Below are positions 1 to 6,760 of a stretch of 14,748 bases of DNA, piece after piece. The stretch is taken from NCBI GenBank assembly GCA_004554425.1, contig SFMI01000037.1:1-14748 (forward strand). The letters are read 5' to 3'. This DNA comes from Candidatus Saccharimonadota bacterium. GTDB taxonomy: Bacteria; Eremiobacterota; Xenobia; Xenobiales; Xenobiaceae. The translations under genes were made by a program, and so were the position numbers. The number at the start of each line of letters is the position of its first letter. The stretch's first letter is position 1. The notes beneath the pieces are model-generated. The model was not told where the DNA came from and made no database searches. It was given only the letters and a program-made list of their open reading frames with translations.

Positions 1-309
1 AGTTTGTTGGGTATGACTAATTTTGTAATCAACAACCGCTATAGTCAGGCCCAAGAAAAGGAAGCTGATGATGGGGGAGTGGTACTTATGTGTAAGGCTG
101 GATATGATCCCGGCTACGGAGTTGAAGCTTTGCAAATTTTGAAAAAGAACGACAATGGCAAAGGCGATAGCCAATTTATGAATTCTTTGTTGAGTACTCA
201 CCCTCTGACTAAGGATCGTATAGACGATATCCAAGGGCGTGTTGCCGACTTGCGTGAAGAGTATGATCTTTACGAACATAACAGAGGAAATAGCTCTAGC
301 GTTTTGTAG
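1..309 (+). CDS. M48-family zinc metalloprotease, C-terminal fragment
   Basis: This is the 3' end of a gene that begins before the window; the reading frame is open from base 1 to a TAG at 307-309. The visible 102 residues carry the M48 signature S-x-x-x-E-x-x-A-D (residues 15-23 of the fragment, with E19 in the place of the third zinc ligand), then an AGYDP motif and a THPLTKDRI motif, both typical of the region after the active site in YggG/LoiP/BepA-like M48 peptidases. The HEXXH helix would lie upstream, outside the window. Family members are mostly envelope or membrane-associated proteases that degrade misfolded or mislocalised proteins. The short hydrophilic tail has no TPR repeats, so it resembles the short M48B/M48C type. 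The downstream transporter gene lies 97 bases away on the same strand. Confidence 0.85.
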   Translation, partial: SLLGMTNFVINNRYSQAQEKEADDGGVVLMCKAGYDPGYGVEALQILKKNDNGKGDSQFMNSLLSTHPLTKDRIDDIQGRVADLREEYDLYEHNRGNSSSVL

Positions 310-358
310 TGTTGGAACCGTATTTTGGAGATGTTGGCAATTTATGATAAAGACAGCC

Positions 359-388
359 TTGTTGCTGACACATAAACGCAATTATAAA
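359..388 (+). promoter_or_regulatory. possible promoter for the OPT transporter
   Basis: A TTGTTG at 359-364 and a TATAAA at 383-388 are separated by 18 bases, a spacing allowed for sigma70. Transcription would begin around 395, leaving only about ten bases before the TTG start at 406. The match of the upstream hexamer is modest, so this is a weak prediction. Confidence 0.25.
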
Positions 389-405
389 AGACAGGTTATA
401 AAATT

Positions 406-2535
406 TTGACTTCCGATAATGTTCAAGCGGAGTTTGCTCCTTATATAGCTCCGCAAAGAGAAATGCCCGAACTTACGGCGAGGGCAATTATTATGGGAAT
501 TATCTTTGGAGCTCTCTTCGGAGCTGCTTCGGTCTATTTAGCTTTAAAAGCTGGTATGACCGTTTCCGCCTCTATCCCCATTGCTGTTTTAGCTATATCT
601 TGCGGTCGTAAACTTTTTAATACGACTATTTTGGAAAATAATATTATTCAGACTACAGGATCGGCCAGTGAATCTATTGCTTCTGGAGTAATTTTTACTC
701 TTCCAGGTTTCCTGTTTCTAAGTGCTGGCTCGGACGGCCCTTCCTTCTTCAATTATTGGGTCATTTTTATTTTGGCCTTATGTGGCGGCTTTTTGGGCAC
801 TTTTATGATGGTGCCGTTGCGTCCAAATTTAATTGTGCATGAACATGGTAAATTGCCATATCCGGAGGGGACTGCTTGTGCTCAAGTGCTTATCGCCGGC
901 GACCAAGGTGGCGAATTTGCTAAAAATGCCTACTGGGGAGTGGCTGCAGCTTTTATTTACGCTTTCTTTCAAAAAGGCATACATTTTATCGCTCAAACGC
1001 CTTGCTATGTTACTTCTTTGAAAAATAAATTTTGGCCTTCAGCTTATGTCGGAGGAGAGGTTACCCCTGAATATTTGGGTGTAGGCTATATTATAGGGCC
1101 TCGTCTGGCTGGAGTAATGGTCGCCGGCGGCGTGCTGTCTTGGCTTGTTTTAATCCCTCTCTTGGCCACTCTGCTGCCCATGGAAATGGTCGCTCAGCAA
1201 TTGGTAAATTTGGGAGAGATGGTTGATGTTTTTACTCTCGGAGGCCCTTGTGGTTGGGATCCTAGTACGGGCACTTTCGCCGATGTACCGGGAGCAATTT
1301 ACCGCGCTTACGTGCGTCAAATAGGTGCTGGCGCCGTAGCGTGTGGCGGTTTTATTACTTTATTAAAAACTTTTCCCACCATTGTTTCTTCGTTTGTCTC
1401 TAGTTTTAAGTCGCTGAAAAATAAAGAGGCAAGCTCTCATAAGCTACGCACCGAGCGCGATCTTTCCATGTTTACGGTCTTAATTGGTTGTGCCGTACTG
1501 GTTGTCGTTCTCTCAGTCCTGCCTATTTTGCCTGCTCACAGTGTGCTTGGTAAATGTATTTTAGCTATCTTGATAGTTGTATTTGGCTTTTTCTTTGTTA
1601 CCGTATCGAGTCGTATTGTTGGCTTGATAGGTAGCAGTTCCAGCCCCATTTCCGGCATGACTATCGCTACTATAATGGGCACTTGCTTAGTGTTTATCGC
1701 TTTTGGTTGGACAGGACACGTGTACGAGCCTATGGCTTTGGTTGTGGGTAGTATAGTGTGCATTGCAGCGGCTACTTCTGGCGCCACCAGCCAAGATCTT
1801 AAGACCGGTTTTTTAGTGGGAGCTACTCCGCGCTATCAACAAATTGCTTTATTTATCGGAGCTGCTGTCTCTTCGCTGGTAGTAGGCTGGACTATCCACA
1901 TTTTGGATGCTCCTACTTTAGCTATGCAAGCTCAAGGCATTACTCATGCTATAGGAACAGCGCAATATCCAGCTCCTCAGGGCACTTTGATGGCTACTTT
2001 AATTCGTGGTCTTCTCTCTTTTAATTTAGATTGGCAATTTGTAATAGCGGGTGCTTTTCTAGCTTTGACTTTTGAATTGTGTGGAGTGAACGCTTTATCT
2101 TTTGCTGTGGGTGCTTATTTGCCAATTTCCACAACTTTGCCTATTTTTATGGGCGGTTTGGTACGCGGTTTAGTCGATTGGCGTCGCGGTGGAGCCGAAC
2201 AGCAGGCTGACTCTGAGTTGGGTAGTGGTAATTTGTTTGCTACTGGCTTGGTGGCTGGTGGTGCTCTTTCTGGTGTACTGGTCGCTTTGCTAACCGTTAA
2301 TAATGCGGCAGCCAATTTTATGGCCAGCGTTAGTTTAGAGACAATTTTAACTGCCGTGTTGGGTACTGCCGGTTATAATTTACTGGGACTCATTTGCTTT
2401 GTCGGCTTAGGTGCAGTTTTGTATAAATGGGCTGTCGCTGATGATTGTCAGAGCCAAACGACTTTGGAAGTTGCTGAAGAGATAGTAGCTGAAGAAGAAA
2501 AAGAATTGGATGAAGTTGACGGTATGCAAAAGTAG
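406..2535 (+). CDS. OPT family oligopeptide transporter
   Basis: A 709-residue multi-spanning membrane protein of the bacterial branch of the OPT (oligopeptide transporter) family, which imports small peptides or, in some members, metal chelates using the proton gradient. Recognisable family motifs, in order: PELTARA before the first helix (20-26), LKAGMTVSASIP around 47-58, N-N-I-I-Q-T-T-G-S-A-S-E at 78-89, LPYPEGTACAQ at 150-160, then conserved stretches such as YVRQIGAGA and FAVGAYLPISTTLP. About 14-16 hydrophobic segments are spread over the whole length, matching intact family members. An in-frame TAA at 385-387 limits the start; TTG at 406 is chosen over ATG 463 because the residues between them (PYIAP...MPELT) resemble the usual family N-terminus. 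The ribosome site before it is weak. The C-terminal tail is acidic (Glu/Asp-rich) and cytoplasmic. Substrate cannot be read from the sequence. Confidence 0.93.
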   Translation: MTSDNVQAEFAPYIAPQREMPELTARAIIMGIIFGALFGAASVYLALKAGMTVSASIPIAVLAISCGRKLFNTTILENNIIQTTGSASESIASGVIFTLPGFLFLSAGSDGPSFFNYWVIFILALCGGFLGTFMMVPLRPNLIVHEHGKLPYPEGTACAQVLIAGDQGGEFAKNAYWGVAAAFIYAFFQKGIHFIAQTPCYVTSLKNKFWPSAYVGGEVTPEYLGVGYIIGPRLAGVMVAGGVLSWLVLIPLLATLLPMEMVAQQLVNLGEMVDVFTLGGPCGWDPSTGTFADVPGAIYRAYVRQIGAGAVACGGFITLLKTFPTIVSSFVSSFKSLKNKEASSHKLRTERDLSMFTVLIGCAVLVVVLSVLPILPAHSVLGKCILAILIVVFGFFFVTVSSRIVGLIGSSSSPISGMTIATIMGTCLVFIAFGWTGHVYEPMALVVGSIVCIAAATSGATSQDLKTGFLVGATPRYQQIALFIGAAVSSLVVGWTIHILDAPTLAMQAQGITHAIGTAQYPAPQGTLMATLIRGLLSFNLDWQFVIAGAFLALTFELCGVNALSFAVGAYLPISTTLPIFMGGLVRGLVDWRRGGAEQQADSELGSGNLFATGLVAGGALSGVLVALLTVNNAAANFMASVSLETILTAVLGTAGYNLLGLICFVGLGAVLYKWAVADDCQSQTTLEVAEEIVAEEEKELDEVDGMQK

Positions 2536-2563
2536 TTTTTTCTCTTTCACTTCGGCTTGTGAC

Positions 2564-2639
2564 AACAGCCGCTTCCCACCTTTGCGTCCATTCACCTAAA
2601 GGATATTGACTTGTAAAAGTGGTATAGTCAGCGGCTGTT
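2564..2639 (+). repeat. 10-bp inverted repeat with 56-bp spacer before rapA
   Basis: AACAGCCGCT at 2564-2573 is exactly repeated as its reverse complement, AGCGGCTGTT, at 2630-2639. The arms flank a possible extended -10 promoter. The dyad could be a two-site operator or the base of an RNA hairpin ending the OPT transcript, but no T-run follows the second arm, so a classical terminator is unlikely. Confidence 0.55.
2620..2628 (+). promoter_or_regulatory. possible extended -10 promoter of rapA
   Basis: TGGTATAGT matches the extended -10 pattern TGnTATAAT with one mismatch. The nearby TTGACT at 2606-2611 is only 11 bases upstream of the -10 hexamer, too close to act as its -35. Transcription would begin near 2635, giving a leader of about 100 bases before the rapA ATG. 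Confidence 0.35.
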
Positions 2640-2735
2640 TGTTCGTATATTAGGAGGGGAGCAGGGGGAAAAGTTGTTTCATTTTTTTTGGCTGCGCAGT
2701 TTGCAGAAGAATAGTGTTTTATTGGATGGATTGCT

Positions 2736-5543
2736 ATGTCGGATCTATTAGAAAATTTTGTTAAGGGTCAAAGAATTATCAATGAATCTGATCCGCAAAT
2801 GGGGCTTGGGTGCGTTGAAGAAGTTGTCGATGAGCGTTTATTAAAAGTCTTTTTTCCCGCTAAATCGGAAGAATGTTTGTATAGAATAAAGACCGCTCCT
2901 TTGCGTAGAATTATTTTGCATGTCGGTCAAATGGCTGTAGCTCGCGACGGCCGCCATTTTCGTATAGAAAAAATTACGCAAGATGGTGGATTGATTACCT
3001 ATTGGAATGGCGATCAATCAATGTCAGAAGCTGAGCTGGAAGACAAAGTTCCTCTGTCTAGTTCTTTAGGACGTATGCATTATGGTAATGTAGGTTATCC
3101 GGAAGACTTACATTTGCGCTTGTCTGCTCATAAGCTGCGCTCCAAAATGCTCAGTTCTGAGGCTTATTTTATCGGTGCTTCGAGAGCCAGTTTATTACCG
3201 CACCAGCTTTACGTAACTGAGCGTGTTTGCTCTATGTTAAATCCTCGAGTTTTACTTTCTGATGAAGTCGGCTTAGGTAAAACTATTGAAGCGGGTCGTA
3301 TTTTTAGCGTTTTGCGTGAATGCGGACGTGCTTCTAGAGTGTTGATAGTGCTGCCTGATAGCCTAACTAACCAGTGGTTAGCCGAAATGGCTCGCCGCTT
3401 CAATGAAGTGTTCAGCTTAGTTGGTAGCGAAGCCCTGGAAGATGACGATCCTTACATGGCTGCTAGACGAGCCATTACTCCTTGGACGGCTCTGAAGGAT
3501 GGCTTACTTGATGAAGCTCTCAAATACGACTGGGATTTGCTTATAGTAGATGAAGCTCACCATTTGCATGAAGGTCAAGAGGCCTATGAGGCTGTAAGCC
3601 AACTGGCTGAGCATTCTCGCAGTGTTTTACTTTTGACCGCTACACCTTCTCGAAGCGGCTTAGAAACAGAGTTTGGCTTGTTGCGTTTGGTCGATCCCAA
3701 GCGCTTTACAGATTTCGGTACTTATTGTCAAGAGCGTGAAACTTGGAAACACGGTTCTGATTTGGCTAAAGAATTGCATTTAGCTTTAAATGAAGATAAG
3801 CCGGGCTCTGACCATAAGGCTGTTTTTTCAGCTCTTAAAAATATTGAAGCCGAATTTGCCGACGACGAGCAGATAAAACACTTGGGTTGCGCTTTGCAAG
3901 AACATTTGGATACGGATAGTTCTGCTGAACACAGCCGCGCTTTGCTTAGTGCTTTAATAGATCGTCATGGCCCTGGCCGTGTATTGTTCCGCAATAGGCG
4001 TGCTCGTTTGTCTGGTTTATTCTCTGGACGCGTTGTTCATCCGGTACCACTTTCGCGCAATGGAACTGAAAATGTTTTCCCCGGTTTGGGAGAGCTTACT
4101 CCGGCCCAATTGCGTCAAGACCAGCGTGTCTTATGGATCGCTTCCTATGTAAAGTCTCATCCTGGTGAAAAAATTGTTTTAATTGCCAAGCGTATGCAAT
4201 TAGTAGCCGCTTTGCATGAACGTTTGCGCGATAATTTCGGCATTTATTCCGCAGTATTCCATGAGGGATTGACAGTTTTTGAACGTGACAAACAAGCTGT
4301 TTGGTTTACTGATACTGAGGGAGCCGATATTTTGCTTTGCAGCGAAATTGGCAGCGAGGGACGTAATTTCCAAGCCGCTCATACGCTTATTTTCTGGGAT
4401 ATTCCCTTGAGTCCGGACACTGTCGAGCAGCGTATTGGACGCTTGGATCGTATAGGCCAAACCCACCCTGTCGATGTTTACGTTATGTATTTCAAAGGTG
4501 GAACTCCAGAAGAGCGCCTCTTCGCTTGGCACAAGATTATGGGCTCTTTCGATAGCCCAGTCGAAGGCGGAGAAGAAATAGCCTCTGCAGTGCACCTCGA
4601 CCAGGTGTTAATGCAGCCCGGCGACTTTAGGCCTGTTTTAGTGCAATCGTTGGAACTGGCCAAAAAGTATAAGAAAATAGCCGAGGATAATGTCGACTAT
4701 TTAGTAGACTTAAACTCTTTTAATGAAGAGTGTGGTCAAAAATTAGCTGCTACTATCGAAGCTGAAACAAAACATTTTGATGTTGAAGGAGTAGTTACTA
4801 AGCTTCTGGATCGCTTTGGGGTAAATGTTGAAGAGCTGAGCACTGCTGGAATGTACCATCTTACTCCAGGCAAAAATATGCAAATAGATGCTTTATCGCG
4901 TTTGCATGAAGGTGGCATGTTAGCCACTTTCAACCGAGAGTTAGCTCTAGCTCGTGAAGAAGTTGAATACTTAAACGGTGCCCATCCTTTGGTAAAAGAA
5001 TTGCTCTCTTTCGCTTTGGATGGTACTGATGGTAGCGCTTCAGCCGTACATTGGAAATCTGCTCCTAAGAGCGGGCTAGTTGTACAATTCTTATTTATAT
5101 TTGAGGCTATTGGCCAAGATAATTTAGAATTGGGTCGCTACCTCTCTCCTGTGCCTATTTTGATCAATGTAAACTTAGACGGTACCATCTATCGCGAAGG
5201 AATTCCCGCTCATAAGGGGCTGAAGCGTATTAAGCCTAATAGCGTAGTCAAACTTTGGGAAAAGTGTGGCGAACGTGTAGAACTTTTAACTGAGAAGGTT
5301 GTAAAAGCCATTCAGAATATGGTTAAACCTATGCGTACCAAAGCTATGGAAAAAGCCAAACTTATTTTGGAAGGCGAAAAACTGCGTTTGCAAGAGCTTG
5401 CTAAGATAAATCCTTCAGTAACTCAGGACGATGTGGATACTCAGGAAGAATTAAACGAAGTAGTTTATTCTGCAATTGCCGATTCTAGTCCCAGATTGGA
5501 TGCTATTCGTTTGGTGTTGATGGAACCTGGCGAAAACGATTAA
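2736..5543 (+). CDS. rapA: RapA-type RNA polymerase-associated SNF2/Swi2 ATPase
   Basis: A 935-residue, full-length homologue of E. coli RapA (968 residues), a double-stranded-DNA translocase that binds RNA polymerase and helps recycle it after transcription. Similarity runs end to end. The N-terminal Tudor-like part holds FVKGQRI and GLGCVEEV (about 1-110). The SNF2 helicase core follows: motif I D-E-V-G-L-G-K-T at 176-183, motif II DEAH at 272-275, motif III LLLTATP near 300, motif V CSEIGSEGRNFQ at 535-546 and motif VI QRIGRLDRIGQ at 565-575. The C-terminal RapA-specific part is also kept, with ALAREEVEYLNGAHPL, LSPVPIL, INPSVTQDD and RLDAIRLVL. An in-frame TAG at 2712-2714 leaves ATG 2736 as the start, preceded by GGATGGA. 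The gene is closed by its own terminator. Its presence with complete motifs suggests an active ATPase. A general bacterial SNF2 helicase is the only alternative, made unlikely by the Tudor and C-terminal matches. Confidence 0.93.
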   Translation: MSDLLENFVKGQRIINESDPQMGLGCVEEVVDERLLKVFFPAKSEECLYRIKTAPLRRIILHVGQMAVARDGRHFRIEKITQDGGLITYWNGDQSMSEAELEDKVPLSSSLGRMHYGNVGYPEDLHLRLSAHKLRSKMLSSEAYFIGASRASLLPHQLYVTERVCSMLNPRVLLSDEVGLGKTIEAGRIFSVLRECGRASRVLIVLPDSLTNQWLAEMARRFNEVFSLVGSEALEDDDPYMAARRAITPWTALKDGLLDEALKYDWDLLIVDEAHHLHEGQEAYEAVSQLAEHSRSVLLLTATPSRSGLETEFGLLRLVDPKRFTDFGTYCQERETWKHGSDLAKELHLALNEDKPGSDHKAVFSALKNIEAEFADDEQIKHLGCALQEHLDTDSSAEHSRALLSALIDRHGPGRVLFRNRRARLSGLFSGRVVHPVPLSRNGTENVFPGLGELTPAQLRQDQRVLWIASYVKSHPGEKIVLIAKRMQLVAALHERLRDNFGIYSAVFHEGLTVFERDKQAVWFTDTEGADILLCSEIGSEGRNFQAAHTLIFWDIPLSPDTVEQRIGRLDRIGQTHPVDVYVMYFKGGTPEERLFAWHKIMGSFDSPVEGGEEIASAVHLDQVLMQPGDFRPVLVQSLELAKKYKKIAEDNVDYLVDLNSFNEECGQKLAATIEAETKHFDVEGVVTKLLDRFGVNVEELSTAGMYHLTPGKNMQIDALSRLHEGGMLATFNRELALAREEVEYLNGAHPLVKELLSFALDGTDGSASAVHWKSAPKSGLVVQFLFIFEAIGQDNLELGRYLSPVPILINVNLDGTIYREGIPAHKGLKRIKPNSVVKLWEKCGERVELLTEKVVKAIQNMVKPMRTKAMEKAKLILEGEKLRLQELAKINPSVTQDDVDTQEELNEVVYSAIADSSPRLDAIRLVLMEPGEND

Positions 5544-5562
5544 GAGTTGAACTCCTTATACT

Positions 5563-5620
5563 AAGCCCTCCTAAGTAGAGGCCTATGCAAAAGGCTCTCT
5601 GAGGAGGGCTTCTATTTTTT
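5563..5620 (+). terminator. rho-independent terminator of rapA
   Basis: Arms AAGCCCTCCT (5563-5572) and AGGAGGGCTT (5602-5611) are perfect reverse complements. The inner sequence can extend the pairing (AGAGGCCT against AGGCTCT with one bulge). The T-run TTTTTT at 5615-5620 follows. It begins 20 bases after the rapA stop. Confidence 0.9.
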
Positions 5621-5672
5621 AGGAGTTTAGCATTGAAATTATGGAGTAATCTACCATCTTGACAAATTTTCT

Positions 5673-5691
5673 AAAAAAAACTGTTTTTTTT
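5673..5691 (+). promoter_or_regulatory. A-tract/T-tract dyad, possible UP element
   Basis: Eight A, CTG, eight T form an almost pure A/T dyad lying about 48-66 bases upstream of the expected tRNA transcription start. This is roughly where the alpha subunit of RNA polymerase contacts AT-rich UP elements of stable-RNA promoters. It could also be a weak terminator-like hairpin that blocks readthrough from upstream. Confidence 0.4.
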
Positions 5692-5703
5692 CTTGTAAAG
5701 GTA

Positions 5704-5732
5704 TTGACTTAGGTATTGGCCTGATGTATTAT
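5704..5732 (+). promoter_or_regulatory. sigma70-type promoter of the tRNA operon
   Basis: TTGACT at 5704-5709 and TATTAT at 5727-5732 have the optimal 17-base spacing, each one mismatch from consensus. Transcription should begin near 5738-5740. The GC-containing CGCCCGG at about 5739-5745 just after the -10 could be a stringent-control discriminator. The first tRNA begins at 5757. Confidence 0.8.
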
Positions 5733-5756
5733 CCTTCTCGCCCGGAGGGTTGTGAA

Positions 5757-5834
5757 CGGAGCGTAGCGCAGCCTGGATAGCGCACTTGCTTTGGGAGCAA
5801 GGGGTCGCCGGTTCGAATCCGGCCGCTCCGACCA
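5757..5834 (+). tRNA. tRNA-Pro(UGG)
   Basis: The acceptor arms CGGAGCG (5757-5763) and CGCTCCG (5824-5830) pair perfectly. The anticodon stem CTTGC/GCAAG holds a loop with TGG at 5792-5794. The T arm GCCGG/CCGGC has the usual TTCGAAT loop. Discriminator A and the CCA end (5832-5834) are encoded. It is the first gene of a four-tRNA transcript. Confidence 0.97.
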
Positions 5835-5872
5835 ATAGTAAGGTCGCGCTAGGTAGTAAGCATAGGGTATAT

Positions 5873-5948
<76 letters not shown>

Positions 5949-5957
5949 AAATAATAT

Positions 5958-6035
5958 GGTGGATATAGCTCAGTTGGTTAGAGCGCCGGTCTGTGGAACC
6001 GGAGGTCGTGGGTTCGAGTCCCACTATCCACCCCA
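5958..6035 (+). tRNA. tRNA-His(GUG)
   Basis: Acceptor GTGGATA (5959-5965) pairs with TATCCAC (6025-6031). An extra encoded G at 5958 (G-1) faces C at 6032, the hallmark by which HisRS recognises tRNA-His. Anticodon stem CCGGT/ACCGG, anticodon GTG at 5993-5995. CCA is encoded at 6033-6035. Confidence 0.97.
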
Positions 6036-6067
6036 CCTAGACAGCACAGTGTGTTGAGGGTGAAAGT

Positions 6068-6142
6068 GGGTTGTTAGCTCAGTGGTAGAGCATCTGACTT
6101 TTAATCAGGTGGCCACAGGTTCGAGTCCTGTACAACCCACCA
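6068..6142 (+). tRNA. tRNA-Lys(UUU)
   Basis: Acceptor GGGTTGT (6068-6074) pairs with ACAACCC (6132-6138). The anticodon stem has a U-G pair at its top and the loop CTTTTAA gives anticodon TTT at 6100-6102. T arm ACAGG/CCTGT, discriminator A, encoded CCA at 6140-6142. It is the last gene of the tRNA operon; the terminator begins three bases later. Confidence 0.96.
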
Positions 6143-6144
6143 AG

Positions 6145-6175
6145 ATGAGCCTCTTCGAGAGGCTCATTTTTTTTT
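6145..6175 (+). terminator. rho-independent terminator of the tRNA operon
   Basis: ATGAGCCTCT (6145-6154) and AGAGGCTCAT (6158-6167) form a perfect 10-bp stem with a TCG loop, followed by a run of nine T (6167-6175). It starts directly after the tRNA-Lys CCA. Confidence 0.95.
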
Positions 6176-6229
6176 ATCCTTTTTTAACAGTAGAAGCCAA
6201 ATACGGTGCTAAAATATAACAATTATCCT

Positions 6230-6249
6230 TCCGCTTCCGAATAAGCGGG
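6230..6249 (+). other. small hairpin in a GC-richer intergenic island
   Basis: CCGCTT (6231-6236) and AAGCGG (6243-6248) pair around a CCGAAT loop. The following stretch up to about 6290 is richer in G and C than the surrounding spacer. It may be part of a structured leader for the next gene or a degraded element. No known RNA family was recognised. Confidence 0.3.
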
Positions 6250-6313
6250 AATGCTGCTGGGTAAGACCGAAGAGAGTGCGCCGCTCGCTATTAGAATTTT
6301 TTTTCGCATATTT

Positions 6314-6318
6314 GAGGT
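6314..6318 (+). promoter_or_regulatory. ribosome binding site deciding the HTH gene start
   Basis: GAGGT lies five bases before the GTG at 6324, which makes that codon the likely start rather than the in-frame GTG at 6276, whose upstream has no comparable site and which would add 16 residues unlike the conserved HTH start. Confidence 0.65.
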
Positions 6319-6323
6319 CTATC

Positions 6324-6665
6324 GTGGAACAAAACAAAAATATTAACTATTCAAACTTTACAGATGAAGATCGTGCTGCTATCGTCGTCCGGTACTTGGC
6401 CGGCGAAGATGAGGGTAAACTGGCCAAAGAGATTGGAGCTACTCCTCAAGTAATTGAAGCTTGGGCTGGCAAAGTCGCTCAGGCAGTTGGACAGAAAAAA
6501 AATAACGTCACTACTGAAGAAGAAAAAGAAATCGAAAATAAAATTTCTGAGTTGCAAGGTGAAGTAAAGCAATTACAAGGCCAAATTCAGCAAATGCGCA
6601 AATTTGCCGAAATGCGCGAAGTTATCTTGGAGGCTAACTCCAAGCGCCCTATCTTTTTTAAATAG
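6324..6665 (+). CDS. small helix-turn-helix/coiled-coil protein (transposase OrfA-like)
   Basis: A 113-residue protein. Residues about 9-50 form a helix-turn-helix of the type found in IS3-family OrfA and related phage proteins: an FTDEDRAAIVVRYLAG start, then LAKEIGATPQVIEAWAGKV as the DNA-reading helices. Residues about 62-100 form a Glu/Lys/Gln-rich coiled coil (EKEIENKISELQGEVKQLQ and on), the usual oligomerisation segment of OrfA. The end, SKRPIFFK, recalls the KKAxxFFA-like OrfA tail. No OrfB with a DDE integrase core follows, and no terminal inverted repeats or target duplication are seen, so this is not an intact insertion sequence. It may be a standalone DNA-binding regulator or a domesticated relic. 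It sits just after a tRNA operon, a place often used by mobile elements. Start by ribosome site at 6314-6318. Confidence 0.7.
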   Translation: MEQNKNINYSNFTDEDRAAIVVRYLAGEDEGKLAKEIGATPQVIEAWAGKVAQAVGQKKNNVTTEEEKEIENKISELQGEVKQLQGQIQQMRKFAEMREVILEANSKRPIFFK

Positions 6666-6680
6666 CTTAAAATACTTAGT

Positions 6681-6746
6681 GCTGTGGTAGAGTTCGTGGT
6701 GTATACAATTGCAAAGTCTCTAGCCACGGCACAGCTGATCTTTTTT
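6681..6746 (+). terminator. weak terminator-like inverted repeat after the HTH gene
   Basis: GCTGTG (6681-6686) and CACAGC (6730-6735) are reverse complements, with partial further pairing inside (GTGG against CCAC), and TTTTTT lies at 6741-6746. The loop is long, so efficient termination is doubtful; it may instead separate transcripts partially. Confidence 0.3.
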
Positions 6747-6760
6747 GCGGCGGTGAAACA

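Noticed and set aside
2606..2628. TTGACT and TATAGT as one promoter
   Set aside because: The spacing is only 11 bases, too short for sigma70.
4200..4595. 131-residue minus-strand frame
   Set aside because: Antisense to the helicase core of rapA; a shadow of conserved codons.
5659..5664. TTGACA hexamer as a second tRNA promoter
   Set aside because: A perfect -35, but nothing like a -10 stands 16-18 bases downstream.
6180..6760. Intact IS3-type insertion sequence around the HTH gene
   Set aside because: No OrfB, no terminal inverted repeats and no target duplication were found.
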